A DNA stretch of 64,000 nucleotides from Neocallimastix lanati (nom. inval.) (taxonomy: Eukaryota; Neocallimastigomycota; Neocallimastigomycetes; Neocallimastigales; Neocallimastigaceae). The number at the start of each line of letters is the position of its first letter. Positions within the stretch are counted from its first letter, which is position 1. The stretch is from positions 219,501 through 283,500 of the forward strand of contig JACVTC010000177.1 of NCBI GenBank assembly GCA_016946835.1, written 5' to 3'. Shown in pieces: positions 13,375-26,685 of this stretch. The position numbers were made by a program, and so were the translations under genes. The notes beneath the pieces were generated by a model, which did not search any database, was not told the origin of the DNA, and saw only the letters and a list, made by a program, of their open reading frames with translations.

Positions 13375-13375
<1 letters not shown>
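6275..13375 (+). CDS. DHX29: DHX29-type DExH-box RNA helicase, 21 exons
   Basis: I joined exons at GT..AG sites: 6275-6677, 6961-7097, 7164-7209, 7293-7552, 7669-8463, 8589-8663, 8762-8923, 9007-9104, 9277-9364, 9455-9610, 9876-10021, 10115-10248, 10423-10479, 10607-11044, 11152-11209, 11301-11371, 11473-11543, 11658-12177, 12362-12924, 13041-13133, 13235-13375. They sum to 4512 nt, an exact 1503 codons plus stop, which supports the model. The N-terminus is Lys/Glu coiled coil; exons 2-3 hold a UBA-like segment; exon 4 holds poly-Asn. Helicase motifs: GETGSGKST (split by intron 8), PRRISA, DEVH, SAS, NIAETG and QRKGRAGR. The HA2/OB C-terminus includes HPSS. DEVH instead of DEAH, the sequence around YLEDIIE and the C-terminal HPSS region fit DHX29, a 40S-bound factor for scanning on structured mRNAs. 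A DHX57-like helicase is the alternative. Confidence 0.85.
7394..7452 (+). repeat. (AAT)n tract encoding poly-Asn in helicase exon 4
   Basis: About 19-20 tandem AAT codons lie inside the predicted coding frame and give an Asn run in the N-terminal linker. The tract is typical of very AT-rich genomes and is likely length-variable. Confidence 0.85.
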
Positions 13376-13423
<48 letters not shown>

Positions 13424-13478
13424 TTTTATTTATGGAATAAAGACAATATTAAACAATATGAATATTTTGATTTTAAAT
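13325..13478 (+). repeat. Duplicated helicase 3' end separated by a T homopolymer
   Basis: The last roughly 50 bp of the helicase coding sequence and stop (about 13323-13376) recur at about 13424-13478 with a few substitutions, in direct orientation. A roughly 45-nt poly-T separates the copies. The second copy also ends in a stop in the same relative place. It lies downstream of the real stop and is probably non-coding 3' sequence. Confidence 0.8.
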
Positions 13479-14237
13479 AAGTTGATCTATTTAATATTGA
13501 AGCAATTATATACATATGTATATAATAAATACTTTGATAAATAAAATTTTAATTAAATGAATTATTTTATTATAAAATAAAATAATACAGATTATTATTA
13601 TACATGTATACTAATGTATATTATGCTATTATGATTAAATAAAATTTATTTAAAAATTACAAATTTAGTATTTATATTTTTTCTTTTTAATCCAATTTAT
13701 TTATTATTTAAAATATATATTATTTTCATAATTAGTAGAAAACTTTTATATTAATTAAAGTTTGTTTATTTCTTTATTTTTGAGCAGTAAAAAAAAAAAA
13801 TGAAAAATACAAAAAAAAAACAAAACAAAAAGAAATATATATATTAAAATTTATTGATATTATTGGTAATTTTTTTTTTTTTCAAATTTTAAATTAAATG
13901 TAATATACATAACTACAAATTTTAAAATTTTAAAAACTTTAAAATTAAATAATATTTAATAAATAAATAATTTGTATATTTTTTCAAATTTTATTTTATT
14001 TTATTTTTTTTATTTTTTTTTTTTTTTTTTAATTTTTTTTTTAAATTGATTTAAAGTTTTAGTATTAATAATTATATATATATATATATAATTTTTTTTA
14101 TTAAAATTTAATTGATGTTGAAGAAATTATAATAAATTTTAAAGATAAAAGTTATAACATATTATTGAATACAGAATTTACATAATATTTATACATTTTA
14201 GATAATAATACTTATACAACATAATATATAATTAAAA
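13376..14237. other. Intergenic region between helicase and coiled-coil gene
   Basis: Apart from the duplicated helicase tail, this holds only poly-T, poly-A and TA repeats. I see no further gene. Both neighbours are on the plus strand. Confidence 0.7.
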
Positions 14238-16679
14238 ATGATTGCGCATCCACCATTAAATTCAAGAAGTACTAACAAATTAAATAATATAAGAAGAAAA
14301 AATTATACAAAAAAGAAGTCAAGGTATCATTAAATATTAAAAGTTTTATTATATTTAATTTAATTTTTTATTAATTATAATCACAACTTACTAAATATAT
14401 ATACATTAATTAGTCAAAATGAATCTAAAAAGAAAATATCAGAAATTGAAAAACTTGAAATGGAAAATAAGGAAATGGAACAGAGATTGCAAGAATTAAA
14501 ATTAAATTTAGCAAAAGAAAAAGAAAAAAGATTGTAAATATTATTAATAATAAAATATTTATGACAAAAAAATTTTTTTTTTTTTTTTATTTTTTTATTT
14601 TTTTTACTTAACAATGAAAAAAAAAAATAGTAAAATAATATGTATTTATAATTAAAATATAATATAAAATTAGAAAGCAAGGAAAAACATCATTTTGGCA
14701 AAGTGGTAAAAAAGGGATTTTATTTAATCATGGAAATGAAGTCATATATAATAAAAATCTAAGTCAAGTACATATAAATATATATATATATATATATTTT
14801 TAATAAATTAATTTCAAATTATTATTATATTTTAATTTTAACTGTAATAAAAATCTAAATAAAAATAAATAACTTTTAAGATGAACAATAAAAATAATAT
14901 ATTTGGTACTTCACTTAAAAGCTCGTCTTCTGGCGTTTTAAAAAATAATGGTATTTCACACTTTCATAGTATAAATATATATATATATATATATATAAAT
15001 TAATATTTATATTAAAGTAAAATATACCTATATTTTTTTTATTCATAAATTTAATGATGAACAAATAAAGAAATGTTTGATTCAATGCGTTATCATAACA
15101 ATAATAATAAAAATACTTTTAATATATTAACAACGTCATCAACAATTCATAGAACAGAACCAAATATAAAACTAATTAATTCAAAAAAAAATAATAAAAA
15201 TATTAAAGTATAAATCTTTTTATATATTTTGAAAACTTATGATTGTATTTCTGTTATTTTTATTAAATATTATTTTAATCTATTAATAATACTTATATCA
15301 AAATTTTTAAATTCAATGAAATATTTTTAATGTATAATTAAATATATATATATATATACTATAATAATAAATTTATTAGGTTGTTGAAAATAAAAAATAT
15401 TCAGCAAAAGAAGGTAGTGAATCAAAAATGGATACTGGTATGAAAATAGGGGAAAAAAAGGATAAATTTATTCAAAATATGGATTTAAATAATAATAAAG
15501 AAAATTTCGAAAATGAAAAAAATATAAACAATAATATCTTATTTAAAAAAACAAATAAAGACATGATTAATTTTGGTAAATATCTTGACAGTTCAAAAAA
15601 TCATATTAATAGTATAAGTATTTCTTCTGACAATGATAAACAAATAATTAAAAGTAAATATGATGAAGTTATGAAAAGTCATAATAATATTATTGAAAAG
15701 GGTTCAAAAAATGATTCATCATATAATAATGAATTATATTATAACAACTACATATCCGATAATTCTAAGAATGAAAACCAAAAAAATGAAAGATTAATAG
15801 ATGGTGAATTTAATGAAGAAGAAAGCCATAATTCTTTTATACAAGCATTAAATATGTGGAGAAAAGAAAGAAATGATCAAAAAAATAAAAATTTAAATAA
15901 CGATAAAAAAAATAAATTTGAAGAAACCTTCAATGAAAATTATAATATTAGTATGTATTTAATAATTAATATATGATAATAATTAATTAATAAATTGAAG
16001 TAATTAACTAATATATAAATATAAAAAATTAATTAATTAATTAATAATAACATTAATAATCGAAATTAAAAAAAAAAATAATATTCATATATGATAAAAA
16101 TAAAAGAAAATGCATCAGAAACTCAAACAAAGGAACTAGCTCATTCATTAAATATTGACGAAATTGTTAAGAATATTCAAAATTCAAAATCAAATTTAAG
16201 CTATATGGATAGACTTGCATTATATAAATATAGAGAGCAATATAAAAAAAATATGGAAGCAAACAATAAAATAACAGTATCAAATAAAGATTACGAAATT
16301 ACAGAAATAGATGAAGATGAAATTGATGCAGAAGTAGAAAAATACTGGGAGAATAATTTAAATAATGAATCTAATGATGATAAGGAAATTGAAAATAATA
16401 TTAATACATTTGTTAACCAATATAAAATGAATCAAATAGGTAAATAAAGTTTATATATATATATTTTTATAATTTGAAATATTTGATTAAAAATATTTTT
16501 AATTAATTTATTTTTGTTTAGCACTTCGAAATAATAGTAATAAGTACGATAATAATAATGAAAATATATTTAATACTAAGACCTCTGTGTATATAGATGA
16601 TAGCTATAGTGATGATGACAATGAAATTAATGATTTTAGTGAAATTTCACCTTTAGTAAGGGAACCTGAAGAAGCTTAA
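14238..16679 (+). CDS. Unrecognised Asn-rich coiled-coil protein, 8 exons
   Basis: Exons inferred at GT..AG junctions: 14238-14323, 14414-14533, 14674-14767, 14881-14950, 15071-15207, 15380-15950, 16107-16439, 16522-16679. The total is 1569 nt, exactly 522 codons plus stop, with every junction in phase. The N-terminus is basic (RRKNYTKKKSR). A Glu/Lys/Leu coiled coil follows in exon 2, then a conserved-looking FWQSGKKGILF stretch in exon 3. A long Asn/Lys/Ser-rich low-complexity middle contains SFIQALNMWRKER. The next segment contains YMDRLALYKYREQYKK, and the tail is acidic. I do not recognise a family. The helical tryptophan-containing motif resembles short docking helices of cytoskeletal or ciliary proteins, but that is a guess. 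Exon 1 and the exon 6/7 join are the least certain parts. Confidence 0.65.
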
Positions 16680-16947
16680 AAATTAATAATACAATAGTTT
16701 ATAAATTATAAACAATATTTTTAATAAATATTCAAAAATAATAAATAGTATATTAATTATTATTATTATTATTATTTTTTTTATATATATTTAATACAAT
16801 ACAAAATAGTAAATAATAAAAATGTAGATTTTAATAATAAATACTGTTTTTAATTAGCTATATTTAATAATATTAATGTATAATATAAATAATAATAAAT
16901 AAATGAATATTATAATAGTGATTATAAATATTGAGGGTAAATTATAA

Positions 16948-17021
<74 letters not shown>

Positions 17022-17064
17022 ATAGATAATTGCAAAAAAAAATATTATTTAATATTATAATTTA

Positions 17065-17094
<30 letters not shown>
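16680..17094. repeat. Intergenic AAAT and ATT microsatellites
   Basis: An AAAT/AAATA tract runs over about 16947-17025 and an ATT tract over about 17065-17094. The copia A LTR begins directly at the end of the ATT tract. No gene seen. Confidence 0.8.
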
Positions 17095-17095
<1 letters not shown>

Positions 17096-17335
17096 GTTTA
17101 ATATTTATTTATTAATAATTAGATATATAACGCAAGTGTTATATAAATGGTTAACAAAGATTTAAAGTACAGATAAAATTACATGTTTTTATATTTAATT
17201 GTGGCTTGTTCTAGATACATACTAATTTATATTTTAATTTGTAATTACAATATATTTAATATAATTTAATTTAATATTTTATTAAACTTAAGCTAGACTA
17301 TAACTTTATATTAATAAAATTAACATACGTTAACA
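17095..17335 (-). repeat. Copia A 3' LTR
   Basis: 241 bp, nearly identical to 44013-44253. It begins directly beside the polypurine tract (plus-strand CTCCTCCTC at 17336-17344). Confidence 0.9.
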
Positions 17336-17347
17336 CTCCTCCTCAAA

Positions 17348-20080
17348 TTAGATTTTTTTAATACTAAAAATCTTATTTGCAAATATACTCATTTTTGTAC
17401 CATTAACATCTTTAGTGAGAGCGTCAGCTAACATTTCTTTTGTATCTTTGTATTCTAATTTTACTTTCCTTTTTACTATATTATCTCTATTAAAATGAAA
17501 TCTAATATCTATGTGTTTTAACTTTGTATTGATTTCACCATTTTCAATAGTTATTTTACTTGCTAAATTATCTGTGAAAATGGTAATTGTTTTATTATAA
17601 TTTATTAATTCTTTTAAAATATTTCTGATCCATAGAATCTTTTTAATATTTTCGGATGTGCTAATGTATTCTGCTTCTGCTGTAGACGTAGCTACACATG
17701 TTTGATTTTTAGAAATCCAGCATATGGGACTGTTTCCCATAAGTATTATTCCACCAGACGTAGATTTCCTGTCATTTAGATCACCTCCAAAATCGGCATC
17801 AGTGTATGCTATTATTTCCCCTTGTCCATCAAATACAATTTTATAATCTTTAGTACTATTTATATATCTGAAAATATTTGTTATTTTATTCCAGTCTGAT
17901 ATTGTGGGTTTTTCTGATTTTCTGGCAGCCTTGTTCACGGAGAATGCGATATCTGGCCTTGTGCATTTTGATAGATATATTAAGGAACCTATAGCACTCT
18001 TGAAGATTGTTTTATTGAAAGGTTTATTATTTTCAGAGATAGTGTTGTCTCCTGTGCATGGTGTTTTTCTTTTTCTCATTTCTTTTATATTAAATTTGTC
18101 TAACATATTATTTATAAAACTATTTTGTGATATAATATATTTATTCTTTTGTTTTTCAATTTTTATGCCAAGTATGAATTCGGCTGGTCCACAATTTGAT
18201 ATTTTAAATTTTTCTTTAATTTTTGTAATTATATTTTGTATTTCTTTGTCTTCACCAGTTATGATCATATCGTCTACATATAAACCTATGATGCATTTTG
18301 TTTTATTATTCTTTGAATATTTAAATATTCACTTTTCAGATTTTATTTGTTTAAATCCATTTTTATTTAAAAATTTTGTAATCGTTTGGTTCCATTGCCT
18401 ACCGGATTGTTTTAATCCGTATAGTGCTTTATTGAGTTTCCAGAATCCCCGCCCAAAGTTAGTATCACCTAGTGGAATAGTAGTGTAAATATCAGTATCT
18501 AATGGAGCGTTGAGATACGCAGCTTTAATATCTAATTGGTAGATATTCCAATTAAACTTAGCTGCTAAAGCGATAATAAGCTTTAATCCATCAATGTTTA
18601 AGGTAGGAGAATAAGTAAGTTCATAATCAATACCTCTACGTTGTTTAAAACCTCTAGCAACTAGGCGAGCTTTAAATCTAACAATATTATTATTAGAATC
18701 TTTTTTGGTAGCAAAAACCCATTTTGTCGAAATAAGATTTTTGTTTTTAGGAATGTAATTAACGATGGGCATAACATTATTATTGTATAAATTATTAAGT
18801 TCATCTTGTATAGCTTTATACCAGTAATTTTTATTAGGACAATTAATAGCTTCATTAAAACTATTAGGTGTATCAGAGTAAATTGTAAAAGCCATTTTTT
18901 CATTATTGGAAACATCATATTTAGGCCGAGAGATATCATTAGTAATATTAGAGAAAGTTTCAGGACTTAAAGGACGTTTGAGTACGGACTGATTGTTAAT
19001 CCCTGTCATATTATCAGTCATATTTACATCTTGGTCAGAAATAATGGAAATAATATTATTATTAATGTTATTAGTATCAGAACCTAAATCATGGTTAATA
19101 GAATAAGAATCCTGGGGAGTTTTATCGCCAATAGGGATAACATCGTTTTCATCTAAATTTGAACAATTAGAATTGCTAATTGATAGATTATTATCAATAA
19201 CATTATCTAGTAAATTTTCATTAGTAGCAATAATATTATTATTATAATTGTCATCTTTAATATTTTTGGTGACAGAATATTCATTATATAAAGATTTATT
19301 AAGGGAAAGTTTAAACGTTTTATCAAAAGTATCATCTGTTACAGATGTATTGATTTTATTATTATCATTAATTATATTTTTATTATTGACATTTTGAAAA
19401 AAAATTTTATTAATAAATTTTTGATTAATTTTTGAAAAATTTTTAAGTTTCATAGATTTATTACTGTTATCATTAATTTTATGTAACTTATTATCTTTAT
19501 CAATAAATGTTGTAGATTCACGTGATGTATTAAAAGATTTTAATTTAGTGGAATTATTATTCATAATATTATTACTCTTCGTCATTATTGGGTCTGAATT
19601 TAAATTATGAGATTTAATTATTTTACCATTATCCAATGGTTGTAAATTAAATTTTTCTTCATTTTTTGAATAATTTTTATTATTAAAATTTTTTTCATTT
19701 TTAAATTTAGAAATATCAATATTTTCTTTAAGCGTTTTTACAGGAGTACTGGCAGGGGAAATTTCGGTTGGCTTGGAATCATTTATATATGAGTTAACAG
19801 TATTAATCAGAGTCGGTAAAACGATATCATTTTTACAGGAATTTTTACTATATTCCTTATGGGTAATTGAAGGATTTTCAGCATCTTTTCCTTTTTCTGC
19901 CCAATTATGTTTATTTTTATAAGAATAACTGCATTCACCTTTTTCAATGTAAGAATTATTTACCACGTTTTTTAATGAATGATTCAAATTATTTTTATTG
20001 TTTACATGGATATTGGTAAATATAAAATCATTATTATTATTTAAAGAATTGTTATTGACATTTTGAAGTATATTTTGGTT
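17348..20080 (-). pseudogene. pol: Copia A reverse transcriptase - RNase H (broken)
   Basis: The minus-strand RT region contains STKWVFATKK, KARLVARGFKQRRGIDYELTYSP, LDIKAAYLNAPL, ALYGLKQSGRQW and the catalytic LYVDD. RNase H follows with TDADFGGD, KSTSGG, STAEAEY and LADALTKD, ending about 12 bp before the 3' LTR. A single in-frame TGA at 18329-18331 replaces what is usually a Cys codon before YVDD. Upstream, an Asn-rich linker to integrase contains a stop near 20080 and a frame change. The RT palm and RNase H motifs are otherwise intact, so inactivation looks recent. Confidence 0.88.
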
Positions 20081-20228
20081 TTATAGTACTGTGTTAGTAT
20101 TTTGTTTATTATAATTTTTATTTATACGAACTATATTATTGTTACTATGTTTTACATTGAAATTTCATTATTTACCTCAGAAATTACATTTGAATTAATA
20201 TTATTTTTTGCGCATAAATTATTTTGTT

Positions 20229-23198
20229 CTAAAGTAATATTGTGTTTATTGTTATGTGTGTTATTTGTTTTATTAAAATCCAATAGTTTATTTGTTTTTG
20301 TTCCTTTTCTAAGGTTATGGTTTTAATTTTGTTATTTTTATTGTTTAAATTAATTATATCGTCGTTGTTAATATTATAAACCATATTTTCTTTACCTTTA
20401 TCTATATTTTTATTATTATTCATATTATCTAAAGTATTAATAATTATTTTCGTGTTATTATCATGTAAATTATTTTCCGCTTCTATTTTATTATCCTCGT
20501 TATCCATGTTCATATTATTTAAATTATCGTTTACAATAATGTTATTTAAATCAATATTATTATTGTTTTCATTAAAATTATTATTTTCATTGTTTAGAAC
20601 ATTATTTATGTTTTCTATATTATTAATTATATTTTCATTTATAATATGATTATTTTCATTATTATTATTATTTACTATATTATTATCAATTTTTGTAAAA
20701 GAGAAATATGGGTCCACAAATCCTTCTTTCTCATATATATAGTTTGCTGGACATTCCTCTAAACATTCTACTTCTCTGACATGGTGTATTCTTTTGTTTT
20801 TTATGTCCATAATCCTATATGAGTAATTTTTCTTGCTGAAACCAAGAAATATTCCTTCCTTTGCTTTTGGAGTGAAATTGGATTTATTTTCCATATTATC
20901 AATATAATAACATTTACATCCAAAAGTTCTTAAGTGTTTTAAAGAAATACTTTTTCCTGATATGACTTCATCAGGTATTAAATTATTATTTCCTTCATGA
21001 GGAATCATATTATACAAATAAGCCGCATGTCTTACTGCATATTCCCAGAAATTTTCAGATAATTTTGCCCAAAATAATAAAGTTTTAGCTGTGTTTTTTA
21101 TTGTTTGATTTATCCTTTCGGCTTTTCCATTATTTTCTGGACAATATGGTGGAGAGAATGATTTTTCAATTCCATTATCTTTACAGTATCTTCTTATTTT
21201 CTTATTTTTATATTCTTTACCACCATCTGTTTTAAATATTTTAACTTTATAATTATCAAATTGATTGTTAAGGTATTTTAGAAAATCGATTATAATGTCT
21301 GGCGCTTCAGCTTTAGATTTTAAAGTGAAGAGCCAAACTTTCCACGAATATTCGTCCAAGAAAGTTATAAAATATTTTTTGTCATTAATAGAACTGTTAT
21401 ATGGCCCCGAAATGTCAGAGTGTATAACTTCAAGTATTTTGTTTGATTTAGGATTGTTCCCATTATGTGAGGAATGCTTCATTTTTACTACTTTACATTC
21501 TTTACATTTTGGGATCTTGATCTCGTGTAGTTCTAAATGTTTAGAAATATTTCTTATATATTGATGGCCCATTCTTCTGTGCCATATTTCTAGACTGTTT
21601 TGTCCTAAATCATCTAATGATAAAATATTTTGATTATTTATTATACTTTTTGTGTTTATTTTAAATTGATTAAAATCAGTTGATAGAAACGTTCCGTTAA
21701 CATTTTTATCACAGTCAGATATAGTCAATTTTACTTTTTCTTGACTTATTGGCTCAATAACGGATGTTATACCTATTTTTGCGAATTCGATGGCACTTAT
21801 CAAGTTTTTATGTGCCTTTTTTGAATATAACACTTTGTTTAATTTTATATGGTAGTTGTTTATGGTAAATTCACAACTACCATATCCTTCAAAGTCTAAA
21901 GCAATATTGTTTGCACATCTTAGTTGTACAAAATCTTCTTTATAATCTTTCAAAAGGTTTTTATCATTAGTTACATGTTCGTAAGCTCCACTATCATAAT
22001 ACCATTCAACTGTTTCGTTACTTTCAATATTTCTTTCAATTATGTTTACAGATTTTTCATCATTATCTATATTATATGGTTCATTTATTGATTCAATTAG
22101 CAAAGCATCATTAATATGTGGTTCACATAATGGTCTGATGTCTTCAAAATTATCATCTCTTTCGCTGTCACTTTCTTCATATTTAGAAGTTATTTTTTCC
22201 ACTAAACCAAATGATTTTAATTCTTTTTCTTCATTTTTATGGTTTTTCTGGTAGAGTGATTGTTGCCTCCCTTCCTTTTTGTTTTCTCTTGTTTTCATAT
22301 TGTATTTACAATCTTTTGTGAGATGTCCTCTTATCTCACAAATATGACAATATAAATTTTTGTTAGTTTTGTTATTGTTTCTGTTTATTTTCTTAACAAA
22401 ACCTTTTCCTTTATGATAGTTTTTATTTTTATAACGTTTTTCAATTAGATCTATATCCATTGGATCATCATGATCATCATGTTCATCCATTGTATTTTCC
22501 CAATTTTCTAGATATGATCTAGCTGAAATTCTATCTTTTATACTTTCATATAATTGTCTGGCGGTAGTTTCTAAAGTTACATCTATAATGTTTTTAAAGT
22601 CATTTGGTAAAATATTGAACATGTACTTTAATTTTTCCCTTTCAGTCAAATTTACTCCGGCATCTTCCATTTCACCGAATATTTCATTTACGCTATCAGC
22701 CATCTTCATTATTTGGCTGCGGTCATTTGCCTTAAGTTTTCGCAATTTCTTGAGCCAGTATTCAGTGTCATTATTCTTATCACCGTATTTTGAAGTTAGT
22801 TTTTCCATAATTGTGAATGTTTTCTTCATTCTACTAACTTCCTTTAATATTTTTTCTTCAACGTTTTGAATCAACATAAGCATTAACTGAGAGTCTTTCT
22901 CTTCTGCTTTAGCAATGATTCTATTTCGGTTTTGAGTAAACACTTCATTGTAGTTTACATTTTCTCCATGATTTAATTGTAATTCCTCAATAATCTTCAG
23001 GATAGCTTTTACCGTCTTAGATTCTTCATTAAGATTAAGCATATAGTTATTATCCTTCAGGTGAGAGATAACATCTTCTTCAATGAATTCTTCCATTCCA
23101 TATCTCCTAGCTGCAGTCATGATTAGGAAATTCCATGTGGCAAAATTGGATACACCACGAAGACGTTGGTCCTTAGCTAAGTTAAATTGATAGGCCAT
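20229..23198 (-). pseudogene. gag-pol: Copia A Gag - protease - integrase
   Basis: A 989-codon minus-strand frame. Gag occupies residues 1 to about 300 and has a zinc knuckle CHICEIRGHLTKDC. Protease follows with WYYDSGA, a Ser variant of the active site. Integrase has a His-His-Cys-Cys zinc site (WHRRMGH ... CKECK) and a DDE core (HSDISGPY, FKTDGGKEY, NNGKAERIN). An Asn-rich tail ends at a premature stop at 20229, where the frame shifts relative to RT. The start ATG at 23196-23198 abuts the chromovirus LTR: the 5-bp target duplication (ATGGC in element orientation) regenerated it. Labelled pseudogene because the polyprotein cannot reach RT in frame. Confidence 0.88.
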
Positions 23199-23820
23199 TG
23201 TAATGAATCCGTCAATAAAAAACAGATTATAACAATAAAAAAAACACTACAATTTAAACAAATAAAATTAAAGTAATTTCTTTTATTAATAAATTCTTTT
23301 ATTAATTATAAACTTCTTTTATGTTATTAACTGTAAAATAGTTAATAACTAATACATCGATCTAATTAAGAAAAATTACATGTACTTATATTTTTTCTTA
23401 TTACAATATTAATATATGACGTTATTTAATAATATATATAAAACTATTTATTTATAAACAAAAAATTTTTTAATTAATAATTTTTATTATTTATTAATTT
23501 ACTAAAACTAAAATTAATTTTTTAAACTCTTTATTTTATTTATTATTTTAATACTTATAATAATTTTAATTATATATTTAATATTGAAAAACTATTTTTA
23601 TAAATATTAACTATTTAAGATTATTCCTAAATTAATATTTAACTATTTAAAATTAAACTAAATTAACTAAACTAATTAAAAAATATTTTCAATTTAAAAA
23701 AATAATTAAATTTTATTTCAATAAATTTTATATTAAAAAAATAATTCATATACATTAAATAAATTAATTGTACGAAAAATTAAGCTATTTAATGTATTAA
23801 AGATTTATTAAATCTTTACA
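23199..23820 (-). repeat. Chromovirus 3' LTR
   Basis: 622 bp, with TGTAAAG...ATTACA in element orientation. It shares almost its whole length with 43307-43927. The primer-like 11-mer lies at 23345-23355. The polypurine tract (plus-strand ATCTCGCCCTTT, from 23821) borders it and overlaps the pol stop codon. Confidence 0.92.
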
Positions 23821-23830
23821 ATCTCGCCCT

Positions 23831-26685
23831 TTAAGTCGAGCTCCTGCGAGACATACGATTTAGTCCATTTGCTGGTAGATCAATTACAAATGGTTGATAT
23901 CTATGTCTAACATAGATTTCATTATCACTCAAAGTATTTTCTTCTATGTTTTTCCTATTCATTTTGGTTCGACGATAATATTCCTGAATCAATTGTTTGT
24001 CATAAATTTGATCTTCATCAATCCAAGTATCCTCATCAGAATCAAGTCCTTTCCAAGATACAAGAAAACGATTCTTTCCTCTATATTTTCTCATATTAAC
24101 AATCTTTTCTGGAACTTTATCAAAAGTGTCAGTGGTCAAATTAATATTCTTTCTTTTTCTTTTATTTCTGTTTTCGAATTCATTTTTATGATAAGGTTCA
24201 AGTAATGATACGTGAAAAACAGGATGACAACGCATATTACTTGGGAGTTTAAGTTTATAAGCAAGTGAACTAATTTTCTCAACAATTTCAAAAGGACCAA
24301 GCATTTGATTAGCAAGTTTTTTCTTAACATTTTTAGTAGTACTTCCTTTAAGTAACCAAACTTTGTTACCAACTTGGAAATCAGGTGAGGGTAATCTTCT
24401 TTGATCCACATATTTTTTGTAAGTTTCTTTAGCTTTATCTAAGTTTTCTTTCAGAAATTTAATATTTTCGTTAATATCTTTAACTCTTTGATCAGCTCTA
24501 TGAGGTCTTTCATTAGATGGAATTTCTAGACTAAATCTAGGATTGAATCCATAGTTAGCAAAAAATGGGGATTGATTGATTGATTGTTGTAAAGTATTGT
24601 TATAAGCAAATTCAGCAAAAGGTAATAAATCAACCCAATTTGTTTGTCGTTCATTTATATAACAACGAAGATATTGTTCCAATATCGCGTTCACCCTCTC
24701 TGTTTGACCATCAGTCTGCGGATGGTTTGAAGTTGAAAACGAATGCTTAATACAAAGTAAGTCACATAATCTATTCCAAAATTCAGAGGTGAATTGGGTA
24801 CCTCTATCAGAAATAATGGAATCAGGGAAACCATGCAATTTAAAAATTGAATTAATAAAAGCATCAGCGGCAATTGAAGTAGTAGGAAGACAACGAAGGG
24901 GGATAAAATGAGCCATCTTTGTTAAACGATCAACAACCACCATAATAGTAGTCATATCTTTGGATTTTGGCAATTCAACAATGAAATCCATTGAAATATC
25001 AGCCCAAGCACTATTTGGTGTGGATAATGGGGATAACAAACCATACGGCTTATGCCTTGGAACTTTAGCACGACAACAAGTTTCACAAGACTTAATAAAT
25101 TTCTTAACATCATGTCGTAACTTTGGCCACCAAAAGTTTCTGTAAATTAAATCCGAAGTTTTATTTACACCAAAGTGACCAGCTGTTACCGAATCATGGT
25201 GCATTTCTAGAATTCTTGTACGAATATTTTCCGGAACATAGATTAAATCATCATAGAGAAGAAATCCTTCATCATCAATTACACATTTATCAATATTTCT
25301 AATAGAAGCAGTATCTTTATTATTACTAGAAAGAAAAGTTTTAATTTTGTTATACAATTCATCATCTTTAAGTGAATTTAAAATTGAATTACATAAGCAA
25401 TCATTAGAAGCATTACAGTTAATAACACGACAAGAAACAGTCTGAGGGTAATTTAAAAGATGATCACTTCTTCTAGATAAGATATCAGGTTTTCCAGACT
25501 TCTTACCAGCACGATAAACTAAATTAAAATCGAAACGAGAGAGAAATTCATACCAATGGATTTGACGTTGCGAGAGCATTTCAGGCTTTCTAGGAAAAGT
25601 CAAATTTTTATGATCGGTATAAATTGTAAAAGGATGACGAGCACCTTCTAAATAGTGACGCCATTCCTCAAGAGCAACTTTAATTGCTAGAAGTTCTTTA
25701 TCGTAGATTGGATAATTCTTTTCTGATTTGGTTAAGCAAGATGAGATATAAGCTATTGGGTGTAGTTGACCATCGTATTCCTGAGAAAGAATCGCACCAA
25801 CAGCAAAATTAGAAGCATCAGTTTCAACAACAAAAGGCTTATTACTATCAGGGTTTCTCAAAATAGGAGCAGATGTGAACAACTCTTTTAATTTATCAAA
25901 TGCCTTCTGTTGATCAGGACCCCAGTTAAAGGATACATTTTTTCTTGTAAGTTTATGCAAAGAACGGGCGATTTTAGCAAAATCTTTAATAAAAATCCTA
26001 TAATAATTGCATAAATCAATAAAAGATTGAACTTCCTTAACTGTGGTTGGAACAGGCCAATCAAGAATGGCTTTAATTTTATTGGGATCAACCTTTAAAC
26101 CATCTTTCGATAAAATATAACCAAGAAAAGCAGTTTCAGAGACATCAAACTCACATTTTTCGAGTTTGACATATAAATTATTTTCTAATAGTTTCTTTAA
26201 AACTTTCTTGACATGAATATGATGTTCTTCTAAACTTTTTGAATAAATTAAAATATCATCAATATACGAAATAACAAAATCATCTAAGTAATCACTAAGA
26301 ACATCATTTATAAAATGCTGAAAGGTTGCAGGGGCATTTTTTAACCCAAAAGGCATAACCAAATATTCAAAATGTCCATAACGAGTACGAAATGCTGTCT
26401 TATACTCATCACCTTCTTTTATTCTTACTAAGTTATAAGCAGATTTTAAATCCAACTTAGTAAAGAATTTTGCACCTTTAACTCTATCTAGTAATTCACT
26501 AATTAAAGGAAGAGGATAGGAATTACGGATGGTCATCTCATTTAACTTTCTATAGTCAACACATAATCTCAATGAACCATCCTTCTTTTTAACAAACAAT
26601 ATAGGTGCTCCAGCAGGAGATGTCGATTTCCTAATGAAACCTTTTTCTAAATTTTCTTTGATATACTTCTTCAATTCGTCTCTTT
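23831..26685 (-). pseudogene. pol: Chromovirus pol, RT - RNase H - integrase - chromodomain part
   Basis: The 947-codon open part begins within [16 protein letters not shown]. It contains RT ([24 protein letters not shown], catalytic YIDD), RNase H ([13 protein letters not shown] ... YTDHKNL), an integrase zinc finger ([16 protein letters not shown] ... CETC), the DDE core ([27 protein letters not shown]), a GPF-type domain, and a C-terminal chromodomain ([20 protein letters not shown] ... WIDEDQI). A chromodomain usually steers integration to modified histones. The 5' part of pol lies at about 28930-29640, beyond a 2.2-kb insertion, so the gene is interrupted. All visible catalytic residues remain. 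Confidence 0.9.

Noticed and set aside
13427-13480. Additional helicase exon
   Set aside because: It repeats sequence already encoded before the stop, lacks an acceptor, and follows the in-frame stop at 13373.
20102-20326. Plus-strand hydrophobic ORF within copia A
   Set aside because: Antisense of the Asn-rich integrase-RT linker.
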